From: Hyphomicrobium sp.
GTDB lineage: Bacteria; Pseudomonadota; Alphaproteobacteria; Rhizobiales; Hyphomicrobiaceae
Direction: 5' to 3'
Length of the DNA stretch: 64,000 bases
Assembly (NCBI GenBank): GCA_022844105.1
Contig: JALHMJ010000012.1
Span: forward strand, 1 to 64,000
How positions within the stretch are numbered: the first letter of the stretch is position 1; every line of letters begins with the position of its first letter. The notes below the pieces were generated by a model, which worked only from the letters and a program-made list of their open reading frames with translations, did no database searches and was not told the DNA's origin. Shown here piece after piece: positions 9,748-19,480 of the stretch. Both the position numbers and the translations under genes were made by a program.

Positions 9748-10296
9748 ATGATCCGATTTACAGTACCGGTCCGACGAGTATGGCTGCTCGGCGCGTCCGC
9801 CGCGGCGCTTGGTGTCTGCGGCTGTAGCTCCGCGCCCTCGATCAGCAGCATCGGCTCGCCTTTCGGCTCGTCATCCAGCATCGACCGCACCTTTGTCAGC
9901 GCCGCCCAGACGTGGGACTTCGATAAAAACGGCTCCGTCACCTGCGACGAATGGAAAAACTACCTCGCAAGTTTGGTGCGCGAGTCCGACGGCAACGGCG
10001 ATGGCGCTCTCGAGGATGCTGAATTCGAAAAGATGGCCAAGACCGACCGGCTCTTTACCGTCGCCGACCGTTCTTATTATGACGCCTCAGGCGACGGCAA
10101 AGTGACGCTCGACGAAATGACCGGCAAGCAAAACGCCGCTTTCAAACAGCTCGATAAGAACAACGATTGTCAGATCGACCGCAACGAAACAGTCCGTGTG
10201 TTGCAGGTCGAGGGACCTAAGCCATCGACAGCTCCCAACACCGATCAACGCGCGCCGGGCGGAGCAGGAGGGGGAGGCGGAGGCGGAGGATATTAA
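9748..10296 (+). CDS. EF-hand calcium-binding lipoprotein-like secreted protein
   Basis: Lipobox-like LGVCGCSS; loops DFDKNGSVTCDEW, ESDGNGDGALEDAEF, DASGDGKVTLDEM, DKNNDCQIDRNE; poly-Gly C-terminus. Confidence 0.75.
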   Translation: MIRFTVPVRRVWLLGASAAALGVCGCSSAPSISSIGSPFGSSSSIDRTFVSAAQTWDFDKNGSVTCDEWKNYLASLVRESDGNGDGALEDAEFEKMAKTDRLFTVADRSYYDASGDGKVTLDEMTGKQNAAFKQLDKNNDCQIDRNETVRVLQVEGPKPSTAPNTDQRAPGGAGGGGGGGGY

Positions 10297-10299
10297 ATC

Positions 10300-11451
10300 T
10301 CACCTCGCCGGCGACAGTCGCAAAATCTGACCGTCGCTCACGTCGTCGGTCAGCAACCACAAGGCCCCGTCCGGCCCTTGGCGCACATCACGGATTCGCT
10401 GATCCAGATCCTGCAATAGCGGTTCCTCACCAACCACTGCGCCGTCCTTAAGAACGAGCCGCGCCAGCTGCCCCGCCTTCAATCCTCCGACGAAAAGGTT
10501 GCCCTTCCAGTTGGGAAATAGATTGCCGGAGTAGATCGCCAACCCAGATGTCGCAATGGACGGGATCCAATAATAGACCGGCTGCTCCAGGCCGGGTTTT
10601 GCCGTGCTTTCCCCGATCGGTCCTCCGAAATACTCGTTCGAATAGCTGATGACCGGCCAGCCGTAGTTGCCCCCGCGTCGCGTAAGGTTCAACTCGTCGC
10701 CTCCACGGGCGCCGTGTTCGACCGTCCAAAGCTCACCTGTAACCGGATCGAGCGCAGCACCTTGGATGTTGCGGTGACCCATGGACCAAACTTGGGCGTC
10801 CCAACCGGGCTGGGCAGCGTCCGCATGGGCCGCCGATCCATCCTGCCGGATGTTGATCACCTTGCCTATGGACGTGTCCGGTTTCTGCACCTCCGGGCGC
10901 GCCGAGAACCGGTCGCCGGTTGTAATGAACAACGAACCGTCGCGGGCCCAGACGAGACGCGACCCGAAATGATTGGACGAATTCGCAATCGCCGGCTGTT
11001 GCTGGAAGATGGTCGTGACGTTCTGAAGTGTTCCGCCGCCCGCATCGTCAAGCGCAAGTGTGCCGCGCGCCACGGCCGTCGCAGCCGCTCCGTTGGCCCG
11101 CTCTTGCGAAAACGACAAGAAGATTTCGCCGCCCTTCGGTCCGAAGTTGCGGTCCAGCAGAACATCGAGCAGCCCCCCCTGCCCTTTCGCGAACACCGCG
11201 GGCGTGCCGGTAATGACGGGCCCAATCTTTCCTTCGCGCGTGACGATGCGAAGCCGTCCAGGCCGCTCCGTCACGAGCAGGCGACCGTCGGGGAGAAATT
11301 GCAGCCCCCATGGGTTGGCGAGACCCTTAGCCACCGTCGTGACGTCGAGGCGGCTTTTGGTTTGCGGCTGGGGCGCATCGGTCTGCGCAGCTTGAACCGG
11401 TAGGGAGGCGATCAAGAAGGCGGCGGCGAGCGGCAGTGGGATCTGGCGCAT
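10300..11451 (-). CDS. PQQ-dependent sugar dehydrogenase (glucose/sorbosone dehydrogenase family)
   Basis: Signal peptide; LANPWGLQFLPDGRLLVTERPGRLRIV..., YGWPVISYSNEYFGGPIGES. Confidence 0.88.
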   Translation of the reverse strand: MRQIPLPLAAAFLIASLPVQAAQTDAPQPQTKSRLDVTTVAKGLANPWGLQFLPDGRLLVTERPGRLRIVTREGKIGPVITGTPAVFAKGQGGLLDVLLDRNFGPKGGEIFLSFSQERANGAAATAVARGTLALDDAGGGTLQNVTTIFQQQPAIANSSNHFGSRLVWARDGSLFITTGDRFSARPEVQKPDTSIGKVINIRQDGSAAHADAAQPGWDAQVWSMGHRNIQGAALDPVTGELWTVEHGARGGDELNLTRRGGNYGWPVISYSNEYFGGPIGESTAKPGLEQPVYYWIPSIATSGLAIYSGNLFPNWKGNLFVGGLKAGQLARLVLKDGAVVGEEPLLQDLDQRIRDVRQGPDGALWLLTDDVSDGQILRLSPAR

Positions 11452-11588
11452 CAGGAGCTCCTAGGAGTGCGAACGTTGGCCCGGCGGTGCACATAGGTGA
11501 GCAGGTGCAGGTCCGCAACCTCGCGTCGATGCGCACCGCGCGCGACCCGCAATTGTCTTTTTGCACCGTCTCGGCCATATAGCGACCC

Positions 11589-12470
11589 ATGAGCAAGCCC
11601 GACATCAGCGCGCCACCACGCCTGCATTTCGTCAAGATGAACGGTCTGGGCAACGAGATTGTCGTGGCCGATTTGCGTGGCACAAAGGTTACGCTGACCG
11701 CGGACGATGCGCGCGCCATCGCGGCCCTGCCGCGCTCCCATTTCGACCAGATGATGGTCCTCCATCATCCGCGCACTCCCGCCGCCGCCGCCTTTGTGAC
11801 GATCTTCAACTCCGACGGTTCCGAAAGCTCGGCGTGCGGCAATGGCACCCGCTGCATCGCTTGGCTCGAATACCGCAAGACCGGCCGCCCAAAGCTAAAG
11901 TTCGAGACACGCGCCGGCCTGCTCGAAGTAACGGTCGACAGCATCGCGAGCATCACAGTCGACATGGGTGAGCCGCGCTTTGGTTGGAACGATATTCCGC
12001 TGGCCGAACCATTTCACGATACGCGTGCCATCGAGTTGCAAATCGGCCCGATCGACAACCCCGTCCTTCACTCGCCATCGGTCGTCAATGTTGGCAACCC
12101 GCACGCTGTTTTCTGGGTTGACGATGTTGAGGCCTTTGACCTCGCCCGCTTCGGTCCCCTGTTAGAAAATCATCCGATTTTCCCGCAACGAGCGAATATC
12201 TCCTTGGCCCAAATTCTCTCGCGTAACGAGATCAAACTGCGCGTTTGGGAGCGCGGGGCCGGTCTGACGCAGGCGTGCGGCACCGCGGCCTGCGCCGCCG
12301 CAGTTGCCGCCATGCGCAAAAAGCTCGTGGACCGCACCGTCACAGTCCACCTTCCCGGGGGGCCGCTTGGGATCACTTGGACTGAGGCCGGTCGCATCCT
12401 GATGACAGGTCCCGTCCAGCTCGAATACGAAGATGACTGGGCCCGCACGCCCCAGTCGGCAGGAAAGTGA
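11589..12470 (+). CDS. dapF: diaminopimelate epimerase
   Basis: [19 protein letters not shown]...[19 protein letters not shown]...[19 protein letters not shown]. Confidence 0.95.
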   Translation: MSKPDISAPPRLHFVKMNGLGNEIVVADLRGTKVTLTADDARAIAALPRSHFDQMMVLHHPRTPAAAAFVTIFNSDGSESSACGNGTRCIAWLEYRKTGRPKLKFETRAGLLEVTVDSIASITVDMGEPRFGWNDIPLAEPFHDTRAIELQIGPIDNPVLHSPSVVNVGNPHAVFWVDDVEAFDLARFGPLLENHPIFPQRANISLAQILSRNEIKLRVWERGAGLTQACGTAACAAAVAAMRKKLVDRTVTVHLPGGPLGITWTEAGRILMTGPVQLEYEDDWARTPQSAGK

Positions 12471-12807
12471 TCGCACGTGCCAACCGTCCTCCGTTTGTCC
12501 GGACATGCTGGAGGCCCGAATGCCGCAGCTGCAACGCGAGAACGTCATGGCGCTCGGGGCTCTATTGGGTCAGGAAGGGCGGGCCCTGCACGCGCAGTGG
12601 ATTGCTGGCCCGCGCGACCGTCACAGACCAATCGGGTTTCGAATCTGGCAGCTGCATCCCCGATTGCCCAGCGTGCGTTCGTGCGGATGTCATAATGAAC
12701 GTGTCAATCGTCGGCGATGACGGGATTATGTTGAAGAAACTCCCACTGACCGCAGGTGCAAGCGACGGGAAACTGGCGACAGCCGGACCGAACATCGAGG
12801 TCAGGAC

Positions 12808-13935
12808 GTGACAAACGAGATCGAGAAGAGAAAACCGGGCTTGTTCGGGCGGCTTTTTGGTGAGAAGTCGGCTGCGCGCAGCGTCGAGCCGCAGGAAGCC
12901 CTGCTTGCAGACGATGCCGAGACGCTGGCCATCGAAGCAAGCGATGGCGCGCCAAACGTCGCCAATGAAGTTCTCGACAGTAAACCGGCCGCCCCTGCAA
13001 CAGCGCAGGAGTTGGATGCACCAAAAAGCTGGTACCAGCGCCTGAAGAGCGGCCTGACACGCACGTCGTCGAAATTGACCGATGGCATCACTGGCCTGTT
13101 CAGCAAGCGCAAACTCGACGGTGCGACGCTCGAAGATCTTGAGGATTTGCTGATCCAAGCCGATCTCGGCGTCGAAACCTCTGGCCGGATTATCGAACGC
13201 ATCGCCAAAGGCCGTTTCGAAAAGGGCATCTCCGCCGATGAGGTCCGTGAGATCCTCGCTTCAGAAGTCGAACAGGTTCTAGCCCCTGTGGCCAAGCCGC
13301 TGTCCATATCGCCGGCGAACCGCCCGCATGTGATCCTTGTCGTCGGCGTTAATGGCGGCGGCAAGACGACCACAATCGGAAAGCTTGCCGCTCACTTCAA
13401 AAGCGAGGGCAAATCCGTCGTCCTCGCCGCTGGCGATACATTTCGCGCCGCCGCGATTGACCAGCTCAAAATTTGGGGCGAACGCACGAAATGCGAGGTC
13501 ATTGCCGGTGACATCGGTTCAGATGCTTCGGGTCTTGCGTACGAAGCCTTGAAGCGCGCGAAAGCGGCTGCTGCCGATATCCTCATTATCGACACGGCAG
13601 GTCGTCTTCAGAACAAGCAAGCGCTGATGGAAGAACTCGAAAAGGTCACCCGCGTTCTCAAAAAACTTGATCCGGAAGCGCCCCATGACGTGCTCCTCGT
13701 TCTCGATGCGACGACGGGCCAAAACGCGCTGCACCAGGTCGAAATCTTCGGCAACCGCGCTGGAGTTACTGGGCTCGTCATGACCAAACTCGATGGCACC
13801 GCGCGCGGCGGCATCCTCGTCGCAATCGCCTCCAAATACCAACTTCCAGTTCACGCCATCGGCGTTGGAGAAGGGTTGGACGACCTACAGCCTTTCAAGG
13901 CCCGAGACTTCGCCAACGCCATAGCCGGATCCTAA
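12808..13935 (+). CDS. ftsY: signal recognition particle receptor FtsY
   Basis: GTG start; VILVVGVNGGGKTTTIGKLAAHFKSEGKSVVLAAGDTFRAAAIDQLKIW...DTAGRLQNK. Confidence 0.95.
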   Translation: MTNEIEKRKPGLFGRLFGEKSAARSVEPQEALLADDAETLAIEASDGAPNVANEVLDSKPAAPATAQELDAPKSWYQRLKSGLTRTSSKLTDGITGLFSKRKLDGATLEDLEDLLIQADLGVETSGRIIERIAKGRFEKGISADEVREILASEVEQVLAPVAKPLSISPANRPHVILVVGVNGGGKTTTIGKLAAHFKSEGKSVVLAAGDTFRAAAIDQLKIWGERTKCEVIAGDIGSDASGLAYEALKRAKAAAADILIIDTAGRLQNKQALMEELEKVTRVLKKLDPEAPHDVLLVLDATTGQNALHQVEIFGNRAGVTGLVMTKLDGTARGGILVAIASKYQLPVHAIGVGEGLDDLQPFKARDFANAIAGS

Positions 13936-13942
13936 TTATTGC

Positions 13943-14701
13943 ATGATCAGCGCGCCCCAATCCAAATCCCCGTCATCGGCATCGCACAAGCGGCGGTTCT
14001 TTCCGTTCAACGCCGAGCAGACGATCAACATTCTCAGCGAGTTCGGCCCGCTCGCAACAATGTTCATCGTGAACGCGCTGTACGATATCAATACGGGCAC
14101 GTGGGCACTCATTCTCACGACGATGCTCGCCGTCGCGGTCATGTTTTATATGTTCGGCCGCCCGCCGGTTTTCCCCCTTATCGCTTCGACGGTCACGATT
14201 GTTTTCGGTGCGCTCACCATTATCACCGGCGATCCGATGTGGGTGCAGATCAAGGTCACGATCTTCAACGCCATGTTCGCTGGGTTCCTGTTTATCGGCC
14301 TCTGGCTTGATCGAAACTTCTTTCAGTACGTTTTTGGCAAGACATTTCACTACACGAAGCAGGGTTGGAACACATTTACGCGCAGTTTCGCCTGGTTTTT
14401 TGTGTTCACGGCCGTATTGAACGAGGTCGTTCGGCTGACGTTTCACGACACCCAGATTTACAACATTCTGGGCCACGAGATGAGTGGAGTGAACATTTGG
14501 ATAGCCTTCAAAATCGCGCTCATTATGCCGCTGAGCGGCCTCTATGCTTGGTTGCTGACGCGTTGGATGCAGCGCCACCGCCTGCCCACGCCTGACGAGG
14601 ATGGCGATGCGTCAGCGCTGGCGGCCACCGCCGCGACGGCCCAGCCGGTCGCGGACCTTCGTCATGCTGCAGCCCGGCCGGGCGCTGATTCGCAGGCTTG
14701 A
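13943..14701 (+). CDS. septation protein A / inner membrane protein YciB family (copy 1)
   Basis: FGPLATMFIVNAL..., NAMFAGFLFIGLWLDRNFFQYVFGKTFHYTKQGWNTFTRSFAWFFVFTAVLNEVV. Confidence 0.85.
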   Translation: MISAPQSKSPSSASHKRRFFPFNAEQTINILSEFGPLATMFIVNALYDINTGTWALILTTMLAVAVMFYMFGRPPVFPLIASTVTIVFGALTIITGDPMWVQIKVTIFNAMFAGFLFIGLWLDRNFFQYVFGKTFHYTKQGWNTFTRSFAWFFVFTAVLNEVVRLTFHDTQIYNILGHEMSGVNIWIAFKIALIMPLSGLYAWLLTRWMQRHRLPTPDEDGDASALAATAATAQPVADLRHAAARPGADSQA

Positions 14702-14775
14702 CGTTGCAGCCGGGCTCTGGCCACGTCGGTGCCGAATGGCAGCGGCCACCCTGCGGCCGGTGTTGAGAGGGACCC

Positions 14776-15378
14776 ATGAGCGATCCGCAGTCAGCAAAAA
14801 AGGAAACGGACAACTCCGCTCATCCGGAAATCGATCCGCAACAGCTTTGGAAGCTGCTCGTTGAATTGGGGCCGCTGCTCGTGTTTTTCGTCGTCAATTC
14901 GCGAGCCGGGATATTCTGGGGCACCGGGGTCTTGATCGTCGCCACGGCTATTTCCATCGTGGCGTCGCGCGTTATGTTCGGCAAGCTTGCGATCATGCCA
15001 CTGGTCTCTGCGTTTTTCGTTATCATCTTTGGCGGCATAACGCTCTGGCTCGAGGACGATCTGTTCATCAAATTGAAGCCGACGATCGTCAATGCCATCT
15101 TTGCAACCACGCTGCTGGGCGGCCTCCTCGCCGGTCATTCGATGCTCCGCCACCTGTTCGGGGACGTCTTCCGCTTGACGGATGAAGGCTGGCGCAAACT
15201 GACATTGCGCTGGGGCCTGTTTTTCGTCTTGCTGGCGATCCTCAACGAGATCGTGTGGCGCAATTTTTCGACGGACACTTGGGTGAGTTTCAAGGTGTTC
15301 GGTATTATGCCGCTGACCATGATCTTCGGTGTTGCCCAGATGGGCCTACTCAAAACACATGAGTTGAAGTCGGAATAA
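14776..15378 (+). CDS. septation protein A / inner membrane protein YciB family (copy 2)
   Basis: LVELGPLLVFFVVNS...NAIFATTLLGGLLAGHSMLRHLFGDVFRLTDEGWRKLTLRWGLFFVLLAILNEIVWRNFSTDTWVSFKVFGIMPLT. Confidence 0.9.
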   Translation: MSDPQSAKKETDNSAHPEIDPQQLWKLLVELGPLLVFFVVNSRAGIFWGTGVLIVATAISIVASRVMFGKLAIMPLVSAFFVIIFGGITLWLEDDLFIKLKPTIVNAIFATTLLGGLLAGHSMLRHLFGDVFRLTDEGWRKLTLRWGLFFVLLAILNEIVWRNFSTDTWVSFKVFGIMPLTMIFGVAQMGLLKTHELKSE

Positions 15379-15592
15379 GGGGCAGGCGCCGGCCGTTGCA
15401 CTTGAGCTAAGCTTCGGCATACGCAACCAAAATCGTGTCGCCTGATCCGGTTCAGACCTTCAGACTTTGTTCACGCCACCTGTCTTTTCGGTGGACGGCG
15501 GAACAATTTTGGATTTTCTTCAAATCGTTGAGAGTATCTTTCGGCAACCGGTAACTCTCCTGCTCCAAACGAGCACAGTGAAAGCCACCGAC

Positions 15593-16090
15593 ATGAATGT
15601 GCAGGACATGGCAAAAGAGACCACGTCACGGCCAGCGACATTGAATCAACTCGATCGCTCACCGATCCATCAACTCCATCGCGCCGGGCAATGCGCAGCC
15701 GATGTGTTCCAGGCCGCGATGGGTTTGGATGATTTGACCCCGCGCCAATATGCCGTGCTACTTACCGTGTCGCAAAATGAGGGCCTGAGCCAGACCCAGC
15801 TTGTCGAGCGGACCGGCATCGACCGGTCGACGCTCGCCGACATCGTTCGTCGCATGTTGAAAAAGGGCCTTTTGACCCGGCGGCGAACTCGCGAGGATGC
15901 GCGCGCCTATGCCGTGCGCCTGACGGAAGAAGGCTGGAAGTCACTGCGTGGCGCAGATCCTGTTGCGCAACGCGTTGACGATCGTATCCTAGCCGCTCTT
16001 CCACCCGTGCAGCGCGACCGCTTCCTTGCCGATCTCGGCGCAATCATTGCCGCCCTTGGCAAGGCTCGAGATGCCCCGCCCGTCGTATGA
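15593..16090 (+). CDS. MarR-family transcriptional regulator
   Basis: DDLTPRQYAVLLTVSQNEGLSQTQLVERTGIDRSTLADIVRRMLKKGLLTRRRTREDARAYAVRLTEEG; ATG 15593 preferred over 15467. Confidence 0.88.
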   Translation: MNVQDMAKETTSRPATLNQLDRSPIHQLHRAGQCAADVFQAAMGLDDLTPRQYAVLLTVSQNEGLSQTQLVERTGIDRSTLADIVRRMLKKGLLTRRRTREDARAYAVRLTEEGWKSLRGADPVAQRVDDRILAALPPVQRDRFLADLGAIIAALGKARDAPPVV

Positions 16091-16120
16091 TTGCGACGGC
16101 GCCATGTCGCAAAAACTGTA

Positions 16121-16148
16121 AAACCGCCGGCCCCGTGGCCGGCGGTTT
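16121..16148. terminator. bidirectional terminator hairpin between convergent marR-type gene and asd
   Basis: AAACCGCCGGCC-CCGT-GGCCGGCGGTTT, perfect 12-bp stem. Confidence 0.8.
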
Positions 16149-16176
16149 CATTTGCTGTCATCGTTCAAAACGAGAG

Positions 16177-17205
16177 CTAGGCGGCCGACTTCAACAGATT
16201 TTGTTCAATCATCGATTCCGCGATCTGCACGGCGTTGAGTGCTGCGCCCTTCAGCAGATTGTCGGACACGATCCATAAGGCCAGCCCGTTCTCGACGGTT
16301 GCGTCCTCGCGAATGCGCGACACAAACGTTGCAAATTCCCCCGCCGCTTCGACGGGCGTCGTGTAACCGCCAGGTTCCCGCTTGTCGACGACGAGAACCC
16401 CTGGAGCATTGCGCAAAATCTCGCGCGCCTCATCGGGTCCTAGTGGATTTTCGAACTCGATGTTCACCGACTCCGAATGCCCGACGAACACCGGCACGCG
16501 CACGCACGTTGCGGTCAACTTGATCTTCGGATCGAGGATCTTCTTGGTCTCGACAAGCATCTTCCATTCCTCCTTCGTGTATCCGTCTTCCATGAAGACA
16601 TCGATGTGAGGAATGCAGTTGAACGCGATCTGCTTGGGAAATTTCTTCGGTTCGACGTCGGTTCCAGGAACGTACTTCGACTTGGTCTGCTGCCAAAGTT
16701 CATCCATGGCGTCCTTGCCGGCGCCCGACACGGATTGATAGGTTGAAACAACGACACGCTTGATCTTGGCCGCATCATGCAGCGGCTTCAGCACCACAAC
16801 CAACTGCGCCGTCGAGCAGTTCGGATTGGCGATGATGTTCTTTTTCGTGTAGCCGCGAATGGCCTCGGGGTTCACTTCCGGCACGATGAGCGGCACGTCC
16901 TGGTCATAGCGCCAGCACGACGAATTATCGATCACAACGCAGCCCTTGGCGCCGATCCTCGGACCCCATTCTTTCGCAACCGCCGAACCCGCCGACATGA
17001 GGCAGATGTCCGCCTTCGTGAAATCGAACTGCTCGAGGTCCTGGCACTTGATCATCTTGTCGCCCCACGACACGTCGGCACCCACCGATCGGCGCGATGC
17101 GAGCGCATGCATTTCGCTGACCGGAAACTGCCGCTCGATCAGAACATTCATCATTTCACGGCCGACGTTGCCGGTGGCGCCGACGACGGCGATGCGATAG
17201 CCCAT
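16177..17205 (-). CDS. asd: aspartate-semialdehyde dehydrogenase
   Basis: MGYRIAVVGATGNVGREMMNVLIERQFPVSEMHALASRRSVG...NPNCSTAQLVVVLKPL. Confidence 0.95.
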   Translation of the reverse strand: MGYRIAVVGATGNVGREMMNVLIERQFPVSEMHALASRRSVGADVSWGDKMIKCQDLEQFDFTKADICLMSAGSAVAKEWGPRIGAKGCVVIDNSSCWRYDQDVPLIVPEVNPEAIRGYTKKNIIANPNCSTAQLVVVLKPLHDAAKIKRVVVSTYQSVSGAGKDAMDELWQQTKSKYVPGTDVEPKKFPKQIAFNCIPHIDVFMEDGYTKEEWKMLVETKKILDPKIKLTATCVRVPVFVGHSESVNIEFENPLGPDEAREILRNAPGVLVVDKREPGGYTTPVEAAGEFATFVSRIREDATVENGLALWIVSDNLLKGAALNAVQIAESMIEQNLLKSAA

Positions 17206-17485
17206 GACGTAAGGTCCTTGGTTCTGCCGCCGAATGCGGGGCATTGGCGGGCCGCAAGCGATTGATTTGTTTGCGTAGCGATCACTTACGCGGGCTCGCT
17301 GCCCGATTCAAGGTGGAGATGGTCGCGGTGGCATGTGCCGTCGAAGGATCAAGTTCAGGCGGTTATAAAGTCGCCACGCCGGTAGCCGCAATTCGCCACG
17401 AGAGCGCCCAGTCGTCGGACTACCCTGGGCTCCTCGTATTGATCATGAACCCTGTTGTGATCGGGCCAGATGTGGGGTTGGGCAG

Positions 17486-17920
17486 ATGCGCATTCTCAAA
17501 GCCATGACCGTGATCGGTTGCAGCGTCCTCACCGCGGCAGCCGGCAATGCCAATCCCGTCTGGATGGCGCCGGAAGACCTGGCGGCGACTTTCGGTGGCC
17601 GCAGCATCGCCGGTGAATATGAGAACGGCGACACCTTCGAGGAAACCTACGCCGAGGACGGTTCCATCTCGTATCGGGACGTCCGCCGGGCCTCGGCCGG
17701 CAAGTGGTCGATCCGCGCCGGCACGCTGTGTACAATCTACGATGCCGATCCGAGCGGTGGCTGTTACCGAGTCCGCCGTGCCAGCCAAAATTGCTTTGAG
17801 TTCCACTTCATCGCTCGAACAGAAGAGCAGGTTGAAACAACGCCCGGCAAACCGGATTGGACCGCACGCGGCTGGCTTTCGAACCAGCCCAAAACCTGTG
17901 TCGATGGTGAAAGCGTATAA
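17486..17920 (+). CDS. secreted hypothetical protein
   Basis: Signal peptide MRILKAMTVIGCSVLTAAAGNANP; compact ORF with RBS-like context. Confidence 0.6.
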   Translation: MRILKAMTVIGCSVLTAAAGNANPVWMAPEDLAATFGGRSIAGEYENGDTFEETYAEDGSISYRDVRRASAGKWSIRAGTLCTIYDADPSGGCYRVRRASQNCFEFHFIARTEEQVETTPGKPDWTARGWLSNQPKTCVDGESV

Positions 17921-18058
17921 ACGCTCCCAACCGCGGACCAGGTCGCTCGACGCGCCGTTTTACCGCGCTGAATGCAATGTAAGTGTCGGTTGAAACCGTA
18001 CCCGTTAATCAACTGTTAACCAGCGCTATGGGAACGTGCCGCAGTTCCGCTTCCGTTC

Positions 18059-18361
18059 ATGGGCCCGCGTATGCCTCGGCTCTATAAGTTTGCCATCCTC
18101 GGCTTCTTCGCCTACGCGGTCGTCACCGCGTCGCCGGATCAGCAAGCGCGTATGGGTGCAGGCCTTGTCGCCGTCAAGGACGCCGCAATCGAGGCATGCA
18201 CACGCGATGGTGCGCCCTGCACGAGTGCCATCCAATATGTTGGCGGTGCCGTCAGCCAAACCCTCCGCGACGAGCCTGCCCCCTGGCTGGATGAGCAGTC
18301 CAAACGGTCTGCGCCCCTGTCGCAGAGCATTGCGCCGCCGCCCAGCCGCTCTTCACTCTAG
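18059..18361 (+). CDS. hypothetical protein with N-terminal membrane/signal segment
   Basis: MPRLYKFAILGFFAYAVVTASPDQQARMGAGLVAVKDAAIEACTRD; overlaps convergent ORF by 9 bp. Confidence 0.5.
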   Translation: MGPRMPRLYKFAILGFFAYAVVTASPDQQARMGAGLVAVKDAAIEACTRDGAPCTSAIQYVGGAVSQTLRDEPAPWLDEQSKRSAPLSQSIAPPPSRSSL

Positions 18362-18805
18362 ACGCCGTCCCGAGACCATTTCCAGAACGCGGCCGATTCC
18401 CGCCATCAGCGAACCGACAGCGAAAAGTGCGATCACGATTACTTGCAGGTAAGTTTCGATGGGCTCCTTGGCGAGCAGATAGTCCGCCACGTTTGCATCA
18501 GCCGTTTGGTATTTGCTTATCACCGCTGCGAGCTCTGTTTGTGCTTTTTGAATCTCGGTGCCGGGTGCGTTCATCGCCTGTAGGGTCGCTATCCGTGCAT
18601 CATATATCGCCTTCATCTGCAACTGGCCGTTCTGCTGCATGTTGAACGCTGACAGGCGCCACTCGATTTCTCGCTTGAGGGGTTCGACATAAAAGATCTG
18701 CGTCGCAGTAGATGCGAGCAAAAAGAAGATGCCGATTAACTCCCCCCACTGATAAACCTTCAATCGCATGATGCTCACCATGACTCCGTAATTTTCGCCT
18801 GCCAC
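18353..18805 (-). CDS. hypothetical membrane protein
   Basis: Two TM segments flanking a soluble middle: WGELIGIFFLLASTATQIFYV ... YLQVIVIALFAVGSLMAGIGRVLEM; start uncertain. Confidence 0.55.
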   Translation of the reverse strand: MAGENYGVMVSIMRLKVYQWGELIGIFFLLASTATQIFYVEPLKREIEWRLSAFNMQQNGQLQMKAIYDARIATLQAMNAPGTEIQKAQTELAAVISKYQTADANVADYLLAKEPIETYLQVIVIALFAVGSLMAGIGRVLEMVSGRRLE

Positions 18806-18873
18806 ATGCCGTGAAACGCGAGTGTCGTTCCTGCCGTATAATCAATTTCCAATCCTAAAAGGTCTCGTTTCTG

Positions 18874-19398
18874 ATGTCGCCGCCCGTCGCCAAGCAATCC
18901 CTGTTGAGTGCGTTGATCACGTCGCCGGTGCGGCCAGGACGCCTGACGTGGATCGGCGTGCGGCCGGAACGGCGGGCACCGCTCGCCGTCAGCCGGTCGG
19001 CGGTATTAATCGCGGGTCGCGGTATTGAAGGTGACCACTATCAAACGAGTAACAACGGCGCGCGCCAGGTGACGCTGATCGCGTCGGAAGATCTCGCCGC
19101 CATCGCAGCATTTCTTGGCCGGGAAACTGTTGATCCTGGACTCTTACGCCGAAATTTCGTTACCGCCGGGATCAATCTCGTCGCGTTGAAGCGACGGTAT
19201 TTCAGGATTGGCGGCGCTCTGCTCGAAGCCACGGGCGAGTGCGCGCCTTGCAGCCGAATGGAAGAAGCATTTGGTTCCGGCGGCTATAGCGCGGTGCGCG
19301 GTCGCGGTGGTCTCACCGCGCGCATTCTTGAAGGCGCGACGATTGCCATCGGCGACGAGATTGCACCGGTGCCCATCGACGCCGCGGTCAACGAATGA
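18874..19398 (+). CDS. MOSC domain-containing protein
   Basis: GIEGDHYQTSNNGARQVTLIASEDLAAIAAFLG...LLRRNFVTAGINL...ECAPCSRMEEAFGSGGYSAVRGRGGLTARIL. Confidence 0.88.
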   Translation: MSPPVAKQSLLSALITSPVRPGRLTWIGVRPERRAPLAVSRSAVLIAGRGIEGDHYQTSNNGARQVTLIASEDLAAIAAFLGRETVDPGLLRRNFVTAGINLVALKRRYFRIGGALLEATGECAPCSRMEEAFGSGGYSAVRGRGGLTARILEGATIAIGDEIAPVPIDAAVNE

Positions 19399-19480
19399 CT
19401 AGGCGGCGTCCAACCCTGTTTTTGCACACTTGAAATCACCGATGGAAGCCATGCTGACCTAGTCGCGCAGGCAATGCGGA

